Below are positions 8,135-16,425 of a stretch of DNA of 29,718 nucleotides, one piece after another. The DNA is from Candidatus Dadabacteria bacterium. GTDB taxonomy: Bacteria; Desulfobacterota_D; UBA1144; Nemesobacterales; Nemesobacteraceae. Below the pieces are notes generated by a model. That model ran no database searches. It was not told the origin of the DNA and saw nothing but the letters and a program-made list of their open reading frames with translations. The position numbers were made by a program, and so were the translations under genes. The DNA lies in the NCBI GenBank assembly GCA_026709745.1, contig JAPOSJ010000126.1, forward strand, positions 1 through 29,718, given 5' to 3'. The stretch's first letter is position 1. Each line of letters begins with the position of its first letter.

Positions 8135-8270
8135 CAAGCCGCTTGAATCAATCTTCTTCTTTCTAGATCGTGCGCTTGGAAAATACACAGTAGCCGAGAG
8201 GCTGACTCAGGAAGGGGAAAAATTCAAAACAGAGAGCCTCCTGCAAGTACGAATTTCCACACAGCGTTGA
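8121..8270 (+). pseudogene. Amputated DUF5615-type PIN-like toxin
   Basis: In the frame after the DUF433 gene the sequence reads FFFLDRALGKYTVAERLTQEGEKF, which matches the first beta strand and helix of DUF5615 PIN-like toxins (D-R-x-L-G at the active-site strand). It then runs into unrelated sequence and stops at 8270. No ATG or GTG precedes it in frame. The remaining two thirds, with the other acidic residues, are gone, apparently replaced by the upstream region of the next gene. Confidence 0.65.
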
Positions 8271-8317
8271 ATCCAGAATTTCTCTATGATACAGTCGTAA
8301 GTGACGGGGGTAAGTAT

Positions 8318-9115
8318 ATGCGTACTGGAATAACTATTACAATTGAATCTGCCAAATCTGATCGAGAGCACGTAAGCCTTGATGATTTCTCATTTCAACT
8401 CGAAGCATTAAGGAAAGTTCTCTATAGTACCGAATCTTCCCTTTCGGGAGAAAATGCTGAAATCGACTGGCAAATTGTAGATCTGACACACCCAAGTCCT
8501 GCAGAAGTTGTTCTCCGGCCCGTTGGTACACGCATTACCACAGATACAGACATAATCTCCGAAACGGTAAACAAGGTTGTCCGCTGTTTTAAAGCTCTTT
8601 CTGAGGATATTTCTCTACCAGTTGAAATGAGTCAGCAGATGCTTGGTCATTACAAGACTTTCAGCGACAGAGTTCGAAAAGGAGTTCTCAGGGTCAGTAT
8701 AAAAAGTGAAACGGATATTGTTAAAATTAATAAAACCGTAATTGACGCTGTAGTTCCGTCAGAGTCTGAATCAATTGGAACAGTAGAGGGACGTCTGGAA
8801 TTTCTGAATATCCATGCCGATAGGAATGTATTTCGAATTTATTCAGCCATACCACCTGAACAGGTAAATTGCTTTTTTTCTCCTGATAAGATTAAAGAAG
8901 CGCGGGAAGCGGTTGGTCGTAAAATCAGGGTGCTGGGTAAACTTACATATCCAAAGGGAGAGAATTTTCCGAGATCCATTAAAGTTGCATCTATTGAGTT
9001 GCTTCCTGAAGATGATGACCTGCCGAGCCTCGGGGATTTGCGCGGGATAGCTCCTGATATAACTGGCGATCTCTCTTCTGAGGAGTTTGTGAGAAATCTC
9101 AGAGATGCCGAATAA
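8318..9115 (+). CDS. Uncharacterised protein in antitoxin position, overlapping a PIN toxin gene
   Basis: 265 residues from the ATG at 8318, which has a GGGGGT ribosome-binding site 6 nt before it; a TTG at 8267 would add 17 residues and is less likely. I do not recognise a named family. The N-terminal half has ITITIESA and a LRKVLYSTESSL...DWQIVDLTHPSPAEVVLRPVG block. The C-terminal half has EGRLEFLNIH and a GRKIRVLGKLTYP segment that look like a small beta-barrel. It ends SLGDLRGIAPDITGDLSSEEFVRNLRDAE, a short acidic/arginine tail like those of some antitoxins. The stop codon overlaps the start of the PIN-domain gene by 11 nt, which argues for translational coupling and a TA relation. There is no obvious helix-turn-helix. 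Confidence 0.72.
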   Translation: MRTGITITIESAKSDREHVSLDDFSFQLEALRKVLYSTESSLSGENAEIDWQIVDLTHPSPAEVVLRPVGTRITTDTDIISETVNKVVRCFKALSEDISLPVEMSQQMLGHYKTFSDRVRKGVLRVSIKSETDIVKINKTVIDAVVPSESESIGTVEGRLEFLNIHADRNVFRIYSAIPPEQVNCFFSPDKIKEAREAVGRKIRVLGKLTYPKGENFPRSIKVASIELLPEDDDLPSLGDLRGIAPDITGDLSSEEFVRNLRDAE

Positions 9116-9607
9116 ACCGAAACTTCTTTACTGGGACAGTTGTATATTTCTTGCTTGGCTTAAAGACGAAAAACGGGCTGAAGGTGAAATGTCCGGACTT
9201 AGTTAGTGTCATCAGGGAAATTGAAAAGAAAAAATTCTCCGTAACGACCTCCGTAATTACGATAACTGAGGTTTTACCAGTAAGTTCTGGCCCACAGGTT
9301 GTTATGAATTTCAAGAAACTGTTTCAAAGAAGTAACTTTCAGATGATAAATGTTGATGAGCGCGTAGCCAGCAAAGCCAGCGAAATACGTAATCATTATG
9401 TCAAAGAAGCAAAGGAAAAGACAATCCCTTGGGTTTGCTGATATTCTTCATCTTGCGACTGCTATCACTGTAGGGGCATCCATATTTCATACTTTTGACG
9501 GCAGCAGCGGGAAAGAAGGTTTGTTAGACTTAAACGGAGATGTCGCAGGTTTTCCTCTTGTAATCGAAAAACCTTCCACCGCCCAAAAAGAATTTGATTT
9601 CGAATAG
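9105..9607 (+). pseudogene. PIN-domain (VapC-like) toxin broken by two frameshifts
   Basis: From ATG 9105 the frame reads LLYWDSCIFLAWLKDEKRAEGEM, the first PIN strand with its Asp, and stops at 9204. The second frame carries VIREIEKKKFSVTTSVITITEVL and VDERVASKASEIRNHYVKEA and stops at 9441. The third frame carries LGFADILHLATAITVGASIFHTFD and ends at 9607. Together they give the whole PIN fold with all acidic positions (WDS, TEV, ADILHL, FD), so each shift is probably a one-base indel. RNase activity would require a repaired frame. It is coupled by overlap to the preceding unknown gene. Confidence 0.8.
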
Positions 9608-9835
9608 CTCTTAAAAGATCAGGAAACGGGCCTGGGAAATCACACCACCTAGCCTTTGCTGTTCTGAAAGACTTCCCTTTTCATCTTCACCTCTAAAGAA
9701 GAACACATCTGTCTTATAACCGTGGCCAACTGCGTAATTAAGTCAAAGGTATATGTGCATTTTCCGCCGCGGCAAAACCATAGAAAAACCGGAAACTGCG
9801 AAAAGGCGATTATCCCCAAACCGAGTCAGGCGCAC

Positions 9836-11299
9836 TCAGGAGCCGTGATATAGAGAGAGAAAGGCTGTGTAGGTAAAGCCGAACTGCATGAGCAACAAAA
9901 AAGGAATCCAGATGAAAAATCCCATGTACGCCACGTATGCAACCTGGAAAGTGAAGAAAAGCGACAGTACCACCTCGAAAAAGGTCGTAACCCCCCTTGA
10001 GGAAACATACGCTGAGGTTCTCCACCGGTCCTTCCTGCACACAACTGCGTACTTGGGCGTTCTGGCGAAACCCGATGTTCTTCCAAGTACCGCCTCAAGT
10101 ACCGCCTTGGCGTTGTTAACGGCTATGCCCGCCCCGACACCGAGTGCGACGGGTATGTACTTGTAGAACTCTCGGGCCCGGGGGCCGTGAGCCTCTCGGA
10201 CGGCCAGTATGTAGAACCTTATTATTGCGAAAGTGCCAAGCGCCACCCCGGTTACGCTCGCTACAAAAAAACTGTTAAGCCAGATATGCTCCCAGAGGAA
10301 ACTCATGGGTATTATGAGAATTATAGTCGCGAGCAGAAACAGGTAGCTGAAGTTTCCGAGCAGGTGGAATATGCTCTCTGCCTTTACCTTAAACGGAATG
10401 CTTGTGTCGCGAAGCAGCGAGGGCAGCAGCTTCCCGGCCGTCTGTATTCCTCCCTTGACCCATCTGTGCTGCTGTATCTTAAAAGCGTTCATGTCCACCG
10501 GAAGCTCGGCGTTGGATATAACATCGGGCAGGTAGACCGCCCGCCATCCGTTTATCTGCGCCCTGTAGCTGAGGTCAAGATCCTCGGTGAGAGTATCGTG
10601 CTGCCATCCCCCGGAGAGTTCTATGCATTTTTTGCGGATTACGCCGGCAGTACCGTTGAAGTTAAGAAAAAGACCGTTTGAGTGGCGAGCCGCCTGCTCC
10701 ACGACGAAATGGCCGTCGAGAAGCACCGACTGGGCTCTTGTGAGAAGAGAGTAGTCAAGGTTCAGATGCCCCCATCTCGTCTGTACTATGCCGACCCGGG
10801 GATCTTTGAAGCAGGGAATGGTCTTTTGGAGAAAGTCCCTCGGGGGAAGAAAATCCGCGTCGAAAACAGCAAGAAATTCTCCGCTTGCCTGCGAGCATCC
10901 CGCCGCAAGCGCCCCGGCCTTGTACCCCTCGCGGTTCCCCCTGCGGATATGCTTTATGTCAAACCCCCGGGACCTAAGCTCCTGCGTGCAGCGTGCAGCT
11001 ATGCCGCTTGTGTCATCTGTTGAGTCATCAAGCACCTGCACCTCGAGCAGCTCCCTCGGGTAGTCAATGGCACATACGGCGCGTATGAGCCTCTCGGCAA
11101 CATACATCTCGTTATAGACGGGAAGCTGCACAGTGACTTTTGGAAGCTGCCAGGGTTTTCCACCCCCGGCGTCGCCATGGAGGGCCTTGGCCTTTGAGTA
11201 AAGATGGACAAGATAGTAGCGGTGAAGACCGAATATGCAGAGAAAAACCGAGGAGACGATGTAAAGCAGAGTGCAGAAATACTTTAAAAAATCAAACAA
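9836..11299 (-). CDS. Membrane-bound processive glycosyltransferase, GT2 (cellulose-synthase-like)
   Basis: 487 residues starting at a TTG (11299). One N-terminal membrane helix (about 8-30) precedes the GT2 domain. Nucleotide-sugar motifs are VLDDSTDDT (D91, D92), FDADF (DxD at 147-149), TEDLD (238-242, catalytic Asp) and QQHRW (276-280), the classic D,D,D,QxxRW set. At least four C-terminal helices form the transport channel. Close relatives are annotated as cellulose-synthase-family or glucomannan/beta-glycan synthases; the sugar cannot be told from sequence. It is read in the same direction as dapL just upstream (37-nt gap). Confidence 0.86.
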   Translation of the reverse strand: MFDFLKYFCTLLYIVSSVFLCIFGLHRYYLVHLYSKAKALHGDAGGGKPWQLPKVTVQLPVYNEMYVAERLIRAVCAIDYPRELLEVQVLDDSTDDTSGIAARCTQELRSRGFDIKHIRRGNREGYKAGALAAGCSQASGEFLAVFDADFLPPRDFLQKTIPCFKDPRVGIVQTRWGHLNLDYSLLTRAQSVLLDGHFVVEQAARHSNGLFLNFNGTAGVIRKKCIELSGGWQHDTLTEDLDLSYRAQINGWRAVYLPDVISNAELPVDMNAFKIQQHRWVKGGIQTAGKLLPSLLRDTSIPFKVKAESIFHLLGNFSYLFLLATIILIIPMSFLWEHIWLNSFFVASVTGVALGTFAIIRFYILAVREAHGPRAREFYKYIPVALGVGAGIAVNNAKAVLEAVLGRTSGFARTPKYAVVCRKDRWRTSAYVSSRGVTTFFEVVLSLFFTFQVAYVAYMGFFIWIPFLLLMQFGFTYTAFLSLYHGS

Positions 11300-11336
11300 C
11301 TCTCAGAACCTCTCTTGGGTAAAAACCCGGCCGCTC

Positions 11337-12503
11337 CTACGGCCTGAATTTCGCAATTCTCTCCGCCGCCTGCTCTATTCTATGCGTATCAAATGTCACG
11401 GACACCCTGGCATACCCCTCGCCGTAGTCGCCGAAGCCGTTTCCGGGAGTGACAACCACCCCAGCTTCTGCAAGCATTCTCTCTGAGAACTCAGAAGAGG
11501 TCATCCCCTCGGGAACTTCAAACCACACGTAGAAGGTAGCTTCGGGACGTGTATATCTTATTCCGGCCTCCTCAAGTCCGCGGCAGAATATCTCAAGGCG
11601 CTCCCTGTATATCTCTTTTCTCTGCAAAAGCCCCTCGGAGCTTTCCCGAAGCGCCGTTATACCCGCTACCTGAACTGCCTGGAAAACCCCCGAATCTATG
11701 TTCGTCTTTATCTTGCCGAGACCGGCTATCGCTCTTTCGTTCCCAGCAGCAAACGCGAGGCGCCACCCTGTCATGCTGAATGTCTTTGAGAGCGAGTGAA
11801 ACTCAACCGCCACGTCCCCGGCTCCGGGGATCTCAAGGAAGCTCAGAGGTTTTTTCCCGTAAAACGCTATCTCGGTGTAGGCGGCGTCGTGGCAGATGAG
11901 TATCCCGTTTTTTCGGGCGAAATCGACCGCCTCGCGGAAAAAACCCTCGTCTGCAAGGGCCGTGGTCGGGTTGTTCGGATAGTTAAGAAACATCATGACG
12001 GCCCGCTCTGCGACCTGCTCTGGTATGGAGTCAAAGTCAGGCAGAAACCCGCGCTCCTTTAGAAGCGGCATCGGGTAGGGAACACCTCCTGCGAAGGTGG
12101 TGGAAACCGGGTACACGGGGTATCCCGGGTCGGGCACGAGCACAATGTCCCCCGGGTCGACAAACGCCAAGGGCGCATGGGCTATTCCTTCCTTTGAACC
12201 TATAAGCGTGACTACCTGGCTTGCGGGGTCAAGATTCACTGCAAAGCGCTGCGCGTACCACTCGGCGGCCGCTTCCCGGAAAGACGGCATGCCAACGTAG
12301 GAAGGATAGCGGTGGTTCGCCGGGTCCCTGGAGGCCTCGCGAAGCGACTCCACTATGTGTTTGGGCGTCGGTATGTCCGGGTCGCCCACCCCGAGGTCTA
12401 TCACGTCGACCCCTTTTTTTATAAGCTCGTTTTTCTTCCTGTCGATTTCAGCGAAAAGATAAGGGGGAAGTTCCTCGATTCTTCTTGCCCACTTGATTTG
12501 CAT
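11337..12503 (-). CDS. dapL: LL-diaminopimelate aminotransferase
   Basis: 388 residues, the usual length. This PLP fold-type I enzyme converts tetrahydrodipicolinate directly to LL-diaminopimelate using glutamate, the short lysine/peptidoglycan route. Seen motifs: VIDLGVGDPDIPTP near the N-terminus, NYPNNPT (about 174-180), the aspartate binding the pyridine nitrogen in CHDAAYTEI (D206), and the Schiff-base lysine K240 in SLSKTFSMTGWR. The arginine for the substrate carboxylate is in YARVSVTF. The start at 12503 has AGGGAGG about 6-8 nt upstream. The best match is the DapL2/aminotransferase I group; an alanine or aspartate aminotransferase is the alternative. Confidence 0.87.
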   Translation of the reverse strand: MQIKWARRIEELPPYLFAEIDRKKNELIKKGVDVIDLGVGDPDIPTPKHIVESLREASRDPANHRYPSYVGMPSFREAAAEWYAQRFAVNLDPASQVVTLIGSKEGIAHAPLAFVDPGDIVLVPDPGYPVYPVSTTFAGGVPYPMPLLKERGFLPDFDSIPEQVAERAVMMFLNYPNNPTTALADEGFFREAVDFARKNGILICHDAAYTEIAFYGKKPLSFLEIPGAGDVAVEFHSLSKTFSMTGWRLAFAAGNERAIAGLGKIKTNIDSGVFQAVQVAGITALRESSEGLLQRKEIYRERLEIFCRGLEEAGIRYTRPEATFYVWFEVPEGMTSSEFSERMLAEAGVVVTPGNGFGDYGEGYARVSVTFDTHRIEQAAERIAKFRP

Positions 12504-12741
12504 GTAAAGCCCTCCCTGAGGATAAATGGGTGCTGAAAAGGAAAGTAGGTTAACTTAACGACGTGAAATGAGCAAGTTCCGTGCCGGCAAAATCTGCACG
12601 CAGGCAGCATTAACATATCCTTAACAGCGCCTTTGCCGTCTTTTCGCGAAAACCGGGCATAATGGCCCGCGTCCGATGTGTTTAACAACTCCTGGAAAAA
12701 AAGTTAGACTAACTCAGGCAATACAGGCAGGAAGAGCGGGT

Positions 12742-13815
12742 TTGAAGATACTCTACTCGATACAGGGAACAGGAAACGGCCATATAAGCCGCTCAAGGGA
12801 TGTGATAGCCGAGCTTCGCAAGTCGGTCAAGGTAGACATACTTGTAAGCGAGCGCCAGCACGAAATAAATCTCGGATTCGAGGTTAAGTACGGCCTGCGG
12901 GGGCTTGGGTTTGTTTTCGGGAAAAACGGCGGAATCGACTACTACGCCTCCATAAAGAAGGCCCGCTTCGACAAGCTTCTGGGAGATATAAACGACCTGC
13001 CCGTGGGAGATTACGACATGGTGGTAAGCGACTTCGAGCCAATATCCTCCTGGGCGTGCCGGCTAAAGAAAAGACCCTGCATCTCGCTTTCCCACCAGAC
13101 GTCTTTCGCATCTGCGAAGACCCCCAGACCCGAGAAGACGAACAAGGTCATGGAGTTCATAATAAAGTGGTACGCCCCGGTGTGCATACCCCTTGGGCTT
13201 CATTTCCGAGAATATGACAACTTCATAAAAACTCCCATCATAAGAAAGGAACTGCGGTGTCAGGAGGCACGCCGGGATGGTCACTACACGGTCTACCTGC
13301 CGAGCTTCGATGTCGGGAACCTGATCGGGCACCTCAGGAAAATCGACGTGCGCTGGGAGCTTTTCTCAAAGCACTACAGCGCGGAGCCCTACACCGAGGG
13401 AAACGTCACAGTCTACCCGGTAAGCTACGAGAGATTCATAGAAAGCTTCACGGGAAGCGAAGGTATACTTACCAACGCCGGATTCGAGACACCGTCTGAG
13501 GCACTTTTTCTCGGCAAGAAGTTGCTCACCGTACCTATGAAAGGACAGTACGAGCAGGAATGCAACGCGATCGCACTTGAGCAGATGGGGTTTGAGGTAA
13601 TCCACAAGGTGAATAAAGGTTTCGATGACACTCTCAGAAGATGGGTAGAGCTTCCACCAGCACGCCCCGAACCCTACGCAGACATCGTCTCCGACATATC
13701 GGAAACCATATTAGCATTGGCCGAGCGCTATGGTGGCGAGAAGGAGTTCAGACACCCAAGCGGCTCCCCCATTGAGGACGCCGAGCGAAAAGGACTTCTT
13801 GACCTTTTTCTCTGA
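12742..13815 (+). CDS. MJ1255/VC2487-type glycosyltransferase (GT-B, GT1/GT28-like)
   Basis: About 357 residues from a TTG at 12742, preceded by AGGAAGA with 7-nt spacing; an in-frame ATG at 12676 would add 22 residues that do not look like this family. The N-terminus KILYSIQGTGNGHISRS is the glycine-rich loop typical of this family. MVVSDFEPISSW ends the first Rossmann domain, and ILTNAGFETPSEALFLGKKLLTVPMKGQYEQECNA is the nucleotide-sugar-binding part of the second. No membrane helix, so cytosolic or peripheral. The acceptor is unknown. It is transcribed divergently from dapL. Confidence 0.84.
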   Translation: MKILYSIQGTGNGHISRSRDVIAELRKSVKVDILVSERQHEINLGFEVKYGLRGLGFVFGKNGGIDYYASIKKARFDKLLGDINDLPVGDYDMVVSDFEPISSWACRLKKRPCISLSHQTSFASAKTPRPEKTNKVMEFIIKWYAPVCIPLGLHFREYDNFIKTPIIRKELRCQEARRDGHYTVYLPSFDVGNLIGHLRKIDVRWELFSKHYSAEPYTEGNVTVYPVSYERFIESFTGSEGILTNAGFETPSEALFLGKKLLTVPMKGQYEQECNAIALEQMGFEVIHKVNKGFDDTLRRWVELPPARPEPYADIVSDISETILALAERYGGEKEFRHPSGSPIEDAERKGLLDLFL

Positions 13816-13832
13816 ATTTTCCCGGAGAAAAT

Positions 13833-14459
13833 CTAGGGAAGGAAAAACCAAAAAACCGCCGCCCCGAGAACAAACCCCGCCATGGTCTGGGCCAGGCTGT
13901 GGGACCCGAGCCTGATCCTTGCCCATGTGACCATCAGTGCCAGGGGTGGGAGAATGAAAATCAGGGTCTCGTGCGGATGGGCGAACACAACCGCTGCAAG
14001 TGCGCCCATGGCTGCGCAGTGACCGCTTATTTTCCACCAAAGCGAAACCAGTATCCAAAGACCCGTAAGAGCCAGGCAAAGACTTCCGAGAGTTACCAAG
14101 GCTCCCGGTCCACCGAGGACCCAGTAGAGAAGAAGCGACAGCGCACAGTAGACGAAAACTATGCAAAGAGGCCTTATTCTCTCCTCCCTGACGCTCATGT
14201 GGAAATCTGTCACCTTCCCCTGACCCATAAGATAGAATACGTAGGCTGTCGGGACAAGTACGAAAACAAGCAGAAAAAACGAGGTCCAAAGAAACTTCAA
14301 TGAGTGCTCAATGGAGTAGGAACGCAGGATCACTGTGTAGAAGACCACAAGAGCAGGAGAGAAAACGGTGGAGAGAAAATTCGCCGCGACAGTCGTTCTA
14401 CCTCCCTCTGCAGAGCGCGGAAACGAGACCTTGTGAGCTATGTTGTCGTTGTTGATCAT
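13833..14459 (-). CDS. PAP2-superfamily-like integral membrane protein
   Basis: About 208 residues with five to six hydrophobic helices. REERIRP, WKISGHCAAMG and ARIRLGSHSLAQTMAGFVLG correspond to the three phosphatase signatures (K/R-x6-RP, SGH, SR-x5-H). In the third motif the serine before arginine is Ala and the usual final Asp is missing, as in a subgroup of PAP2-like proteins. A lipid phosphatase role (for example undecaprenyl-PP or phosphatidate) is possible but unproven. I chose 14459 because AGGA lies just upstream, whereas the longer start at 14492 has none. It converges with the glycosyltransferase gene before it (17-nt gap). Confidence 0.72.
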   Translation of the reverse strand: MINNDNIAHKVSFPRSAEGGRTTVAANFLSTVFSPALVVFYTVILRSYSIEHSLKFLWTSFFLLVFVLVPTAYVFYLMGQGKVTDFHMSVREERIRPLCIVFVYCALSLLLYWVLGGPGALVTLGSLCLALTGLWILVSLWWKISGHCAAMGALAAVVFAHPHETLIFILPPLALMVTWARIRLGSHSLAQTMAGFVLGAAVFWFFLP

Positions 14460-14589
14460 TTTTCCTGTGCCTGTATAAAATACAAACCGCATGGAGCGAA
14501 AAAAACAAGGGGCGGGGAAAATGTTTCGGGCTTTTTAATCAAGGTTTCAGGCTGAGTTAACCCAATCTTAAAGCTTGGGAACAATGGGG

Positions 14590-14618
14590 TTCTAAAACCT
14601 GTTTATTGTCTGTATAAT
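14590..14618 (+). promoter_or_regulatory. Promoter for the VKOR gene, implying a leaderless transcript
   Basis: A perfect TATAAT (14613-14618) with a weak TTCTAA -35 (14590-14595, 17-nt spacer). The ATG at 14629 is 10 nt past the -10 box and there is no Shine-Dalgarno sequence. Confidence 0.45.
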
Positions 14619-14628
14619 ACCCGATGGA

Positions 14629-15453
14629 ATGACTGCTAAGGGAAAAATCGGCATACTTGGCGGCGCTATGGGCGCAGCGACTCTTCTGTGCGTCGCGGGG
14701 GCAGCTGTGTCTGGGTACCTGCTGCTTGAGGACTTCGTGTTCGGGGGCGCGGAACTGTGTCTCACGGGAAGCGGATGTGATGTGGTGAGAGAGAGTCGCT
14801 ACTCGCGTATCGGAGGCATTCCGGTTTCGCTGCTCGGGCTTGCAGGATACGCGGCGGCTTCGGCCGTGGTGATTGCACCTCTCGGGCGGAGAACGAAGTG
14901 GCAAGTGCTTTTCTGGTTCGGTGCTTCGGCCGTGGGTTTTTCAGCCTACCTCACTTACCTTGAGCTTTTCATAATAGAGGCGCTGTGCTCATGGTGTCTG
15001 CTCTCGGCGGCGATTGCCGTGACGGTGTTTTCGATTGCGGCCACTAGGGCCATCCGCGGCTCCATAATAAAGTCTGCAGCGGGGGCGGGGGCAATGATTC
15101 TGCTTGTGTTCTCGGCATCCTACTCGATTCAGTCTCCTGACCCGGAGAAAGATGCCACAGCCGCTACAACCTTCTACCAGGTCGGCCTCGCAAAATACCT
15201 CTCTGAGAGAGGAGCAACCATGTACGGCTCCCACAGATGCTCTCACTGCGAAACGCAGAAGAGGCTTTTCGGAGGAGCTTTTGGCCTTATAAACTACGTT
15301 GAATGCAGCCGAAGCGGCCCTGACCCACGCCCCGATCTCTGCGCGACCAAGAACATAACAAGCTATCCCACATGGGAAATCGGGGGAGAGATCCACCAAG
15401 GGGTAAGAACGCTTGATCAGCTCGGGCGGATTTCTGGCTACTCGGGCGAGTGA
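14629..15453 (+). CDS. Vitamin K epoxide reductase-family protein fused to a thioredoxin-like domain
   Basis: 274 residues. The N-terminal part is a four- to five-helix VKOR membrane domain with C44 and C50 (GSGCDVV), a conserved Ser before GGIPVSLLG, and the active CSWC pair (C120, C123). After another membrane helix (about 150-166) comes a thioredoxin-like domain with GSHRCSHCETQKRLFG (C204, C207) and the cis-proline in SYPTWE. Such VKOR-Trx fusions reoxidise or act as disulfide-forming enzymes in the periplasm, in place of DsbA/DsbB, with quinone as electron acceptor. It stands as its own transcription unit. Confidence 0.88.
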   Translation: MTAKGKIGILGGAMGAATLLCVAGAAVSGYLLLEDFVFGGAELCLTGSGCDVVRESRYSRIGGIPVSLLGLAGYAAASAVVIAPLGRRTKWQVLFWFGASAVGFSAYLTYLELFIIEALCSWCLLSAAIAVTVFSIAATRAIRGSIIKSAAGAGAMILLVFSASYSIQSPDPEKDATAATTFYQVGLAKYLSERGATMYGSHRCSHCETQKRLFGGAFGLINYVECSRSGPDPRPDLCATKNITSYPTWEIGGEIHQGVRTLDQLGRISGYSGE

Positions 15454-15493
15454 GAGTTCTTCTCCAACATACTGTGATTACTTGCGGTTTTGT

Positions 15494-15521
15494 TTGACAA
15501 GAAAGTTTTATGAATTATGTT
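15494..15521 (+). promoter_or_regulatory. Sigma70 promoter for the M23 peptidase-bactofilin pair
   Basis: Perfect TTGACA (15494-15499), 16-nt spacer, TATGTT (15516-15521). It overlaps the first candidate ATG (15510), so a transcript from it would begin near 15528 and cannot include that codon. Confidence 0.5.
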
Positions 15522-15566
15522 TATCCCGGCGCAAGTATAGTAACCACCGCTCGGAGGAATCAAAAA

Positions 15567-16409
15567 CTGAAAAAAAGAAACGACGGACTATCATTTATAG
15601 TATGCTGCGGTAAATCCGGATGGACTAGGTCATGGGGAATCAGCAGGGGGGGTCTTGAGCTTGCACTGGGTGCCACGGGGGTTTTCGTGCTGGGCGCACT
15701 TTTATCCTTCTTCCTCTCCTACAGCTTTTATGGGCAAACCGAGAACGTAAGGGCGCAGAAGCAGGCGGAGATAGATGAACTGCTCGACGCCGTGGACGCG
15801 ATGTCGCATGAGATAATCGTAGACAAAAGAATTGAAGACAGATTCATACAAAGGGTTCTCCAGATTGAGAAGCAGCTTTCCTCAATGGAAACGCTGCTGT
15901 CTGAGAAAAAACGGAGAAGAACCCCCAACATAGGCGGACGGGGATTCCGAGCCTCCGACATCGGCGATGACTATTTTGACGCCTTGGAGAAGGATACAAA
16001 CCGTTTGGCTTATTCTCTTGAGAACACTCCCTTGGGAAGACCTGCTTCGGGAGGGATATCCTCAAGCTACGGCTACAGGAAGTCTCCCTTCTCCAATGCC
16101 AGAGAGTTTCACGGCGGAGTTGATTTTAGGGGGAAGATCGGAGACAGTATCGTGGCCACCGCCCCAGGGGTCATTGAACAGGCCGGGCGGGTGAAGGACT
16201 ATGGAAACCACGTGGTTATCAGGCACAAAAAAGGCTATAAGACCCTGTACGCACACCTCTCGAAAATAGATGTCACCATAGGTCAGAAAATTGAAGCTGG
16301 TGAGAAAATAGGGGAACTAGGGTCGACAGGTCGCTCAACCGGACCCCATCTTCACTACGAGATAATAAGACACGGAAAAAGAATAAACCCCCGTAAATAC
16401 ATAAAGTAA
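15567..16409 (+). CDS. M23-family (LytM) peptidoglycan endopeptidase, membrane-anchored
   Basis: About 280 residues from a CTG at 15567, or 299 from the ATG at 15510. The CTG is 9 nt after GGAGG (15553-15557), lies downstream of a good promoter, and gives an N-terminus (KKRNDGLSFIV) like other members; the ATG lies between the -35 and -10. One membrane helix (about 33-53) is followed by a coiled coil (60-115, QKQAEIDELLDAVDAM). The LytM domain has SSYGYRKSPF, then H182 and D186 (HGGVDF), H230 (LYAHL) and H261/H263 (GPHLHYE), so all zinc and catalytic residues are present. It cuts peptide crosslinks in the periplasm. The bactofilin gene follows by 16 nt; such pairs control cell shape locally. 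Confidence 0.86.
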   Translation: MKKRNDGLSFIVCCGKSGWTRSWGISRGGLELALGATGVFVLGALLSFFLSYSFYGQTENVRAQKQAEIDELLDAVDAMSHEIIVDKRIEDRFIQRVLQIEKQLSSMETLLSEKKRRRTPNIGGRGFRASDIGDDYFDALEKDTNRLAYSLENTPLGRPASGGISSSYGYRKSPFSNAREFHGGVDFRGKIGDSIVATAPGVIEQAGRVKDYGNHVVIRHKKGYKTLYAHLSKIDVTIGQKIEAGEKIGELGSTGRSTGPHLHYEIIRHGKRINPRKYIK

Positions 16410-16425
16410 GGTAAAGGTAAACGGC

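Noticed and set aside
10187..11063. Open frames on the plus strand within the glycosyltransferase region
   Set aside because: Antisense to the clearly coding GT2 gene.
12633..12663. Weak promoter TTGCCG/CATAAT before the MJ1255-type gene
   Set aside because: 19-nt spacer and poor -35; listed only as possible.
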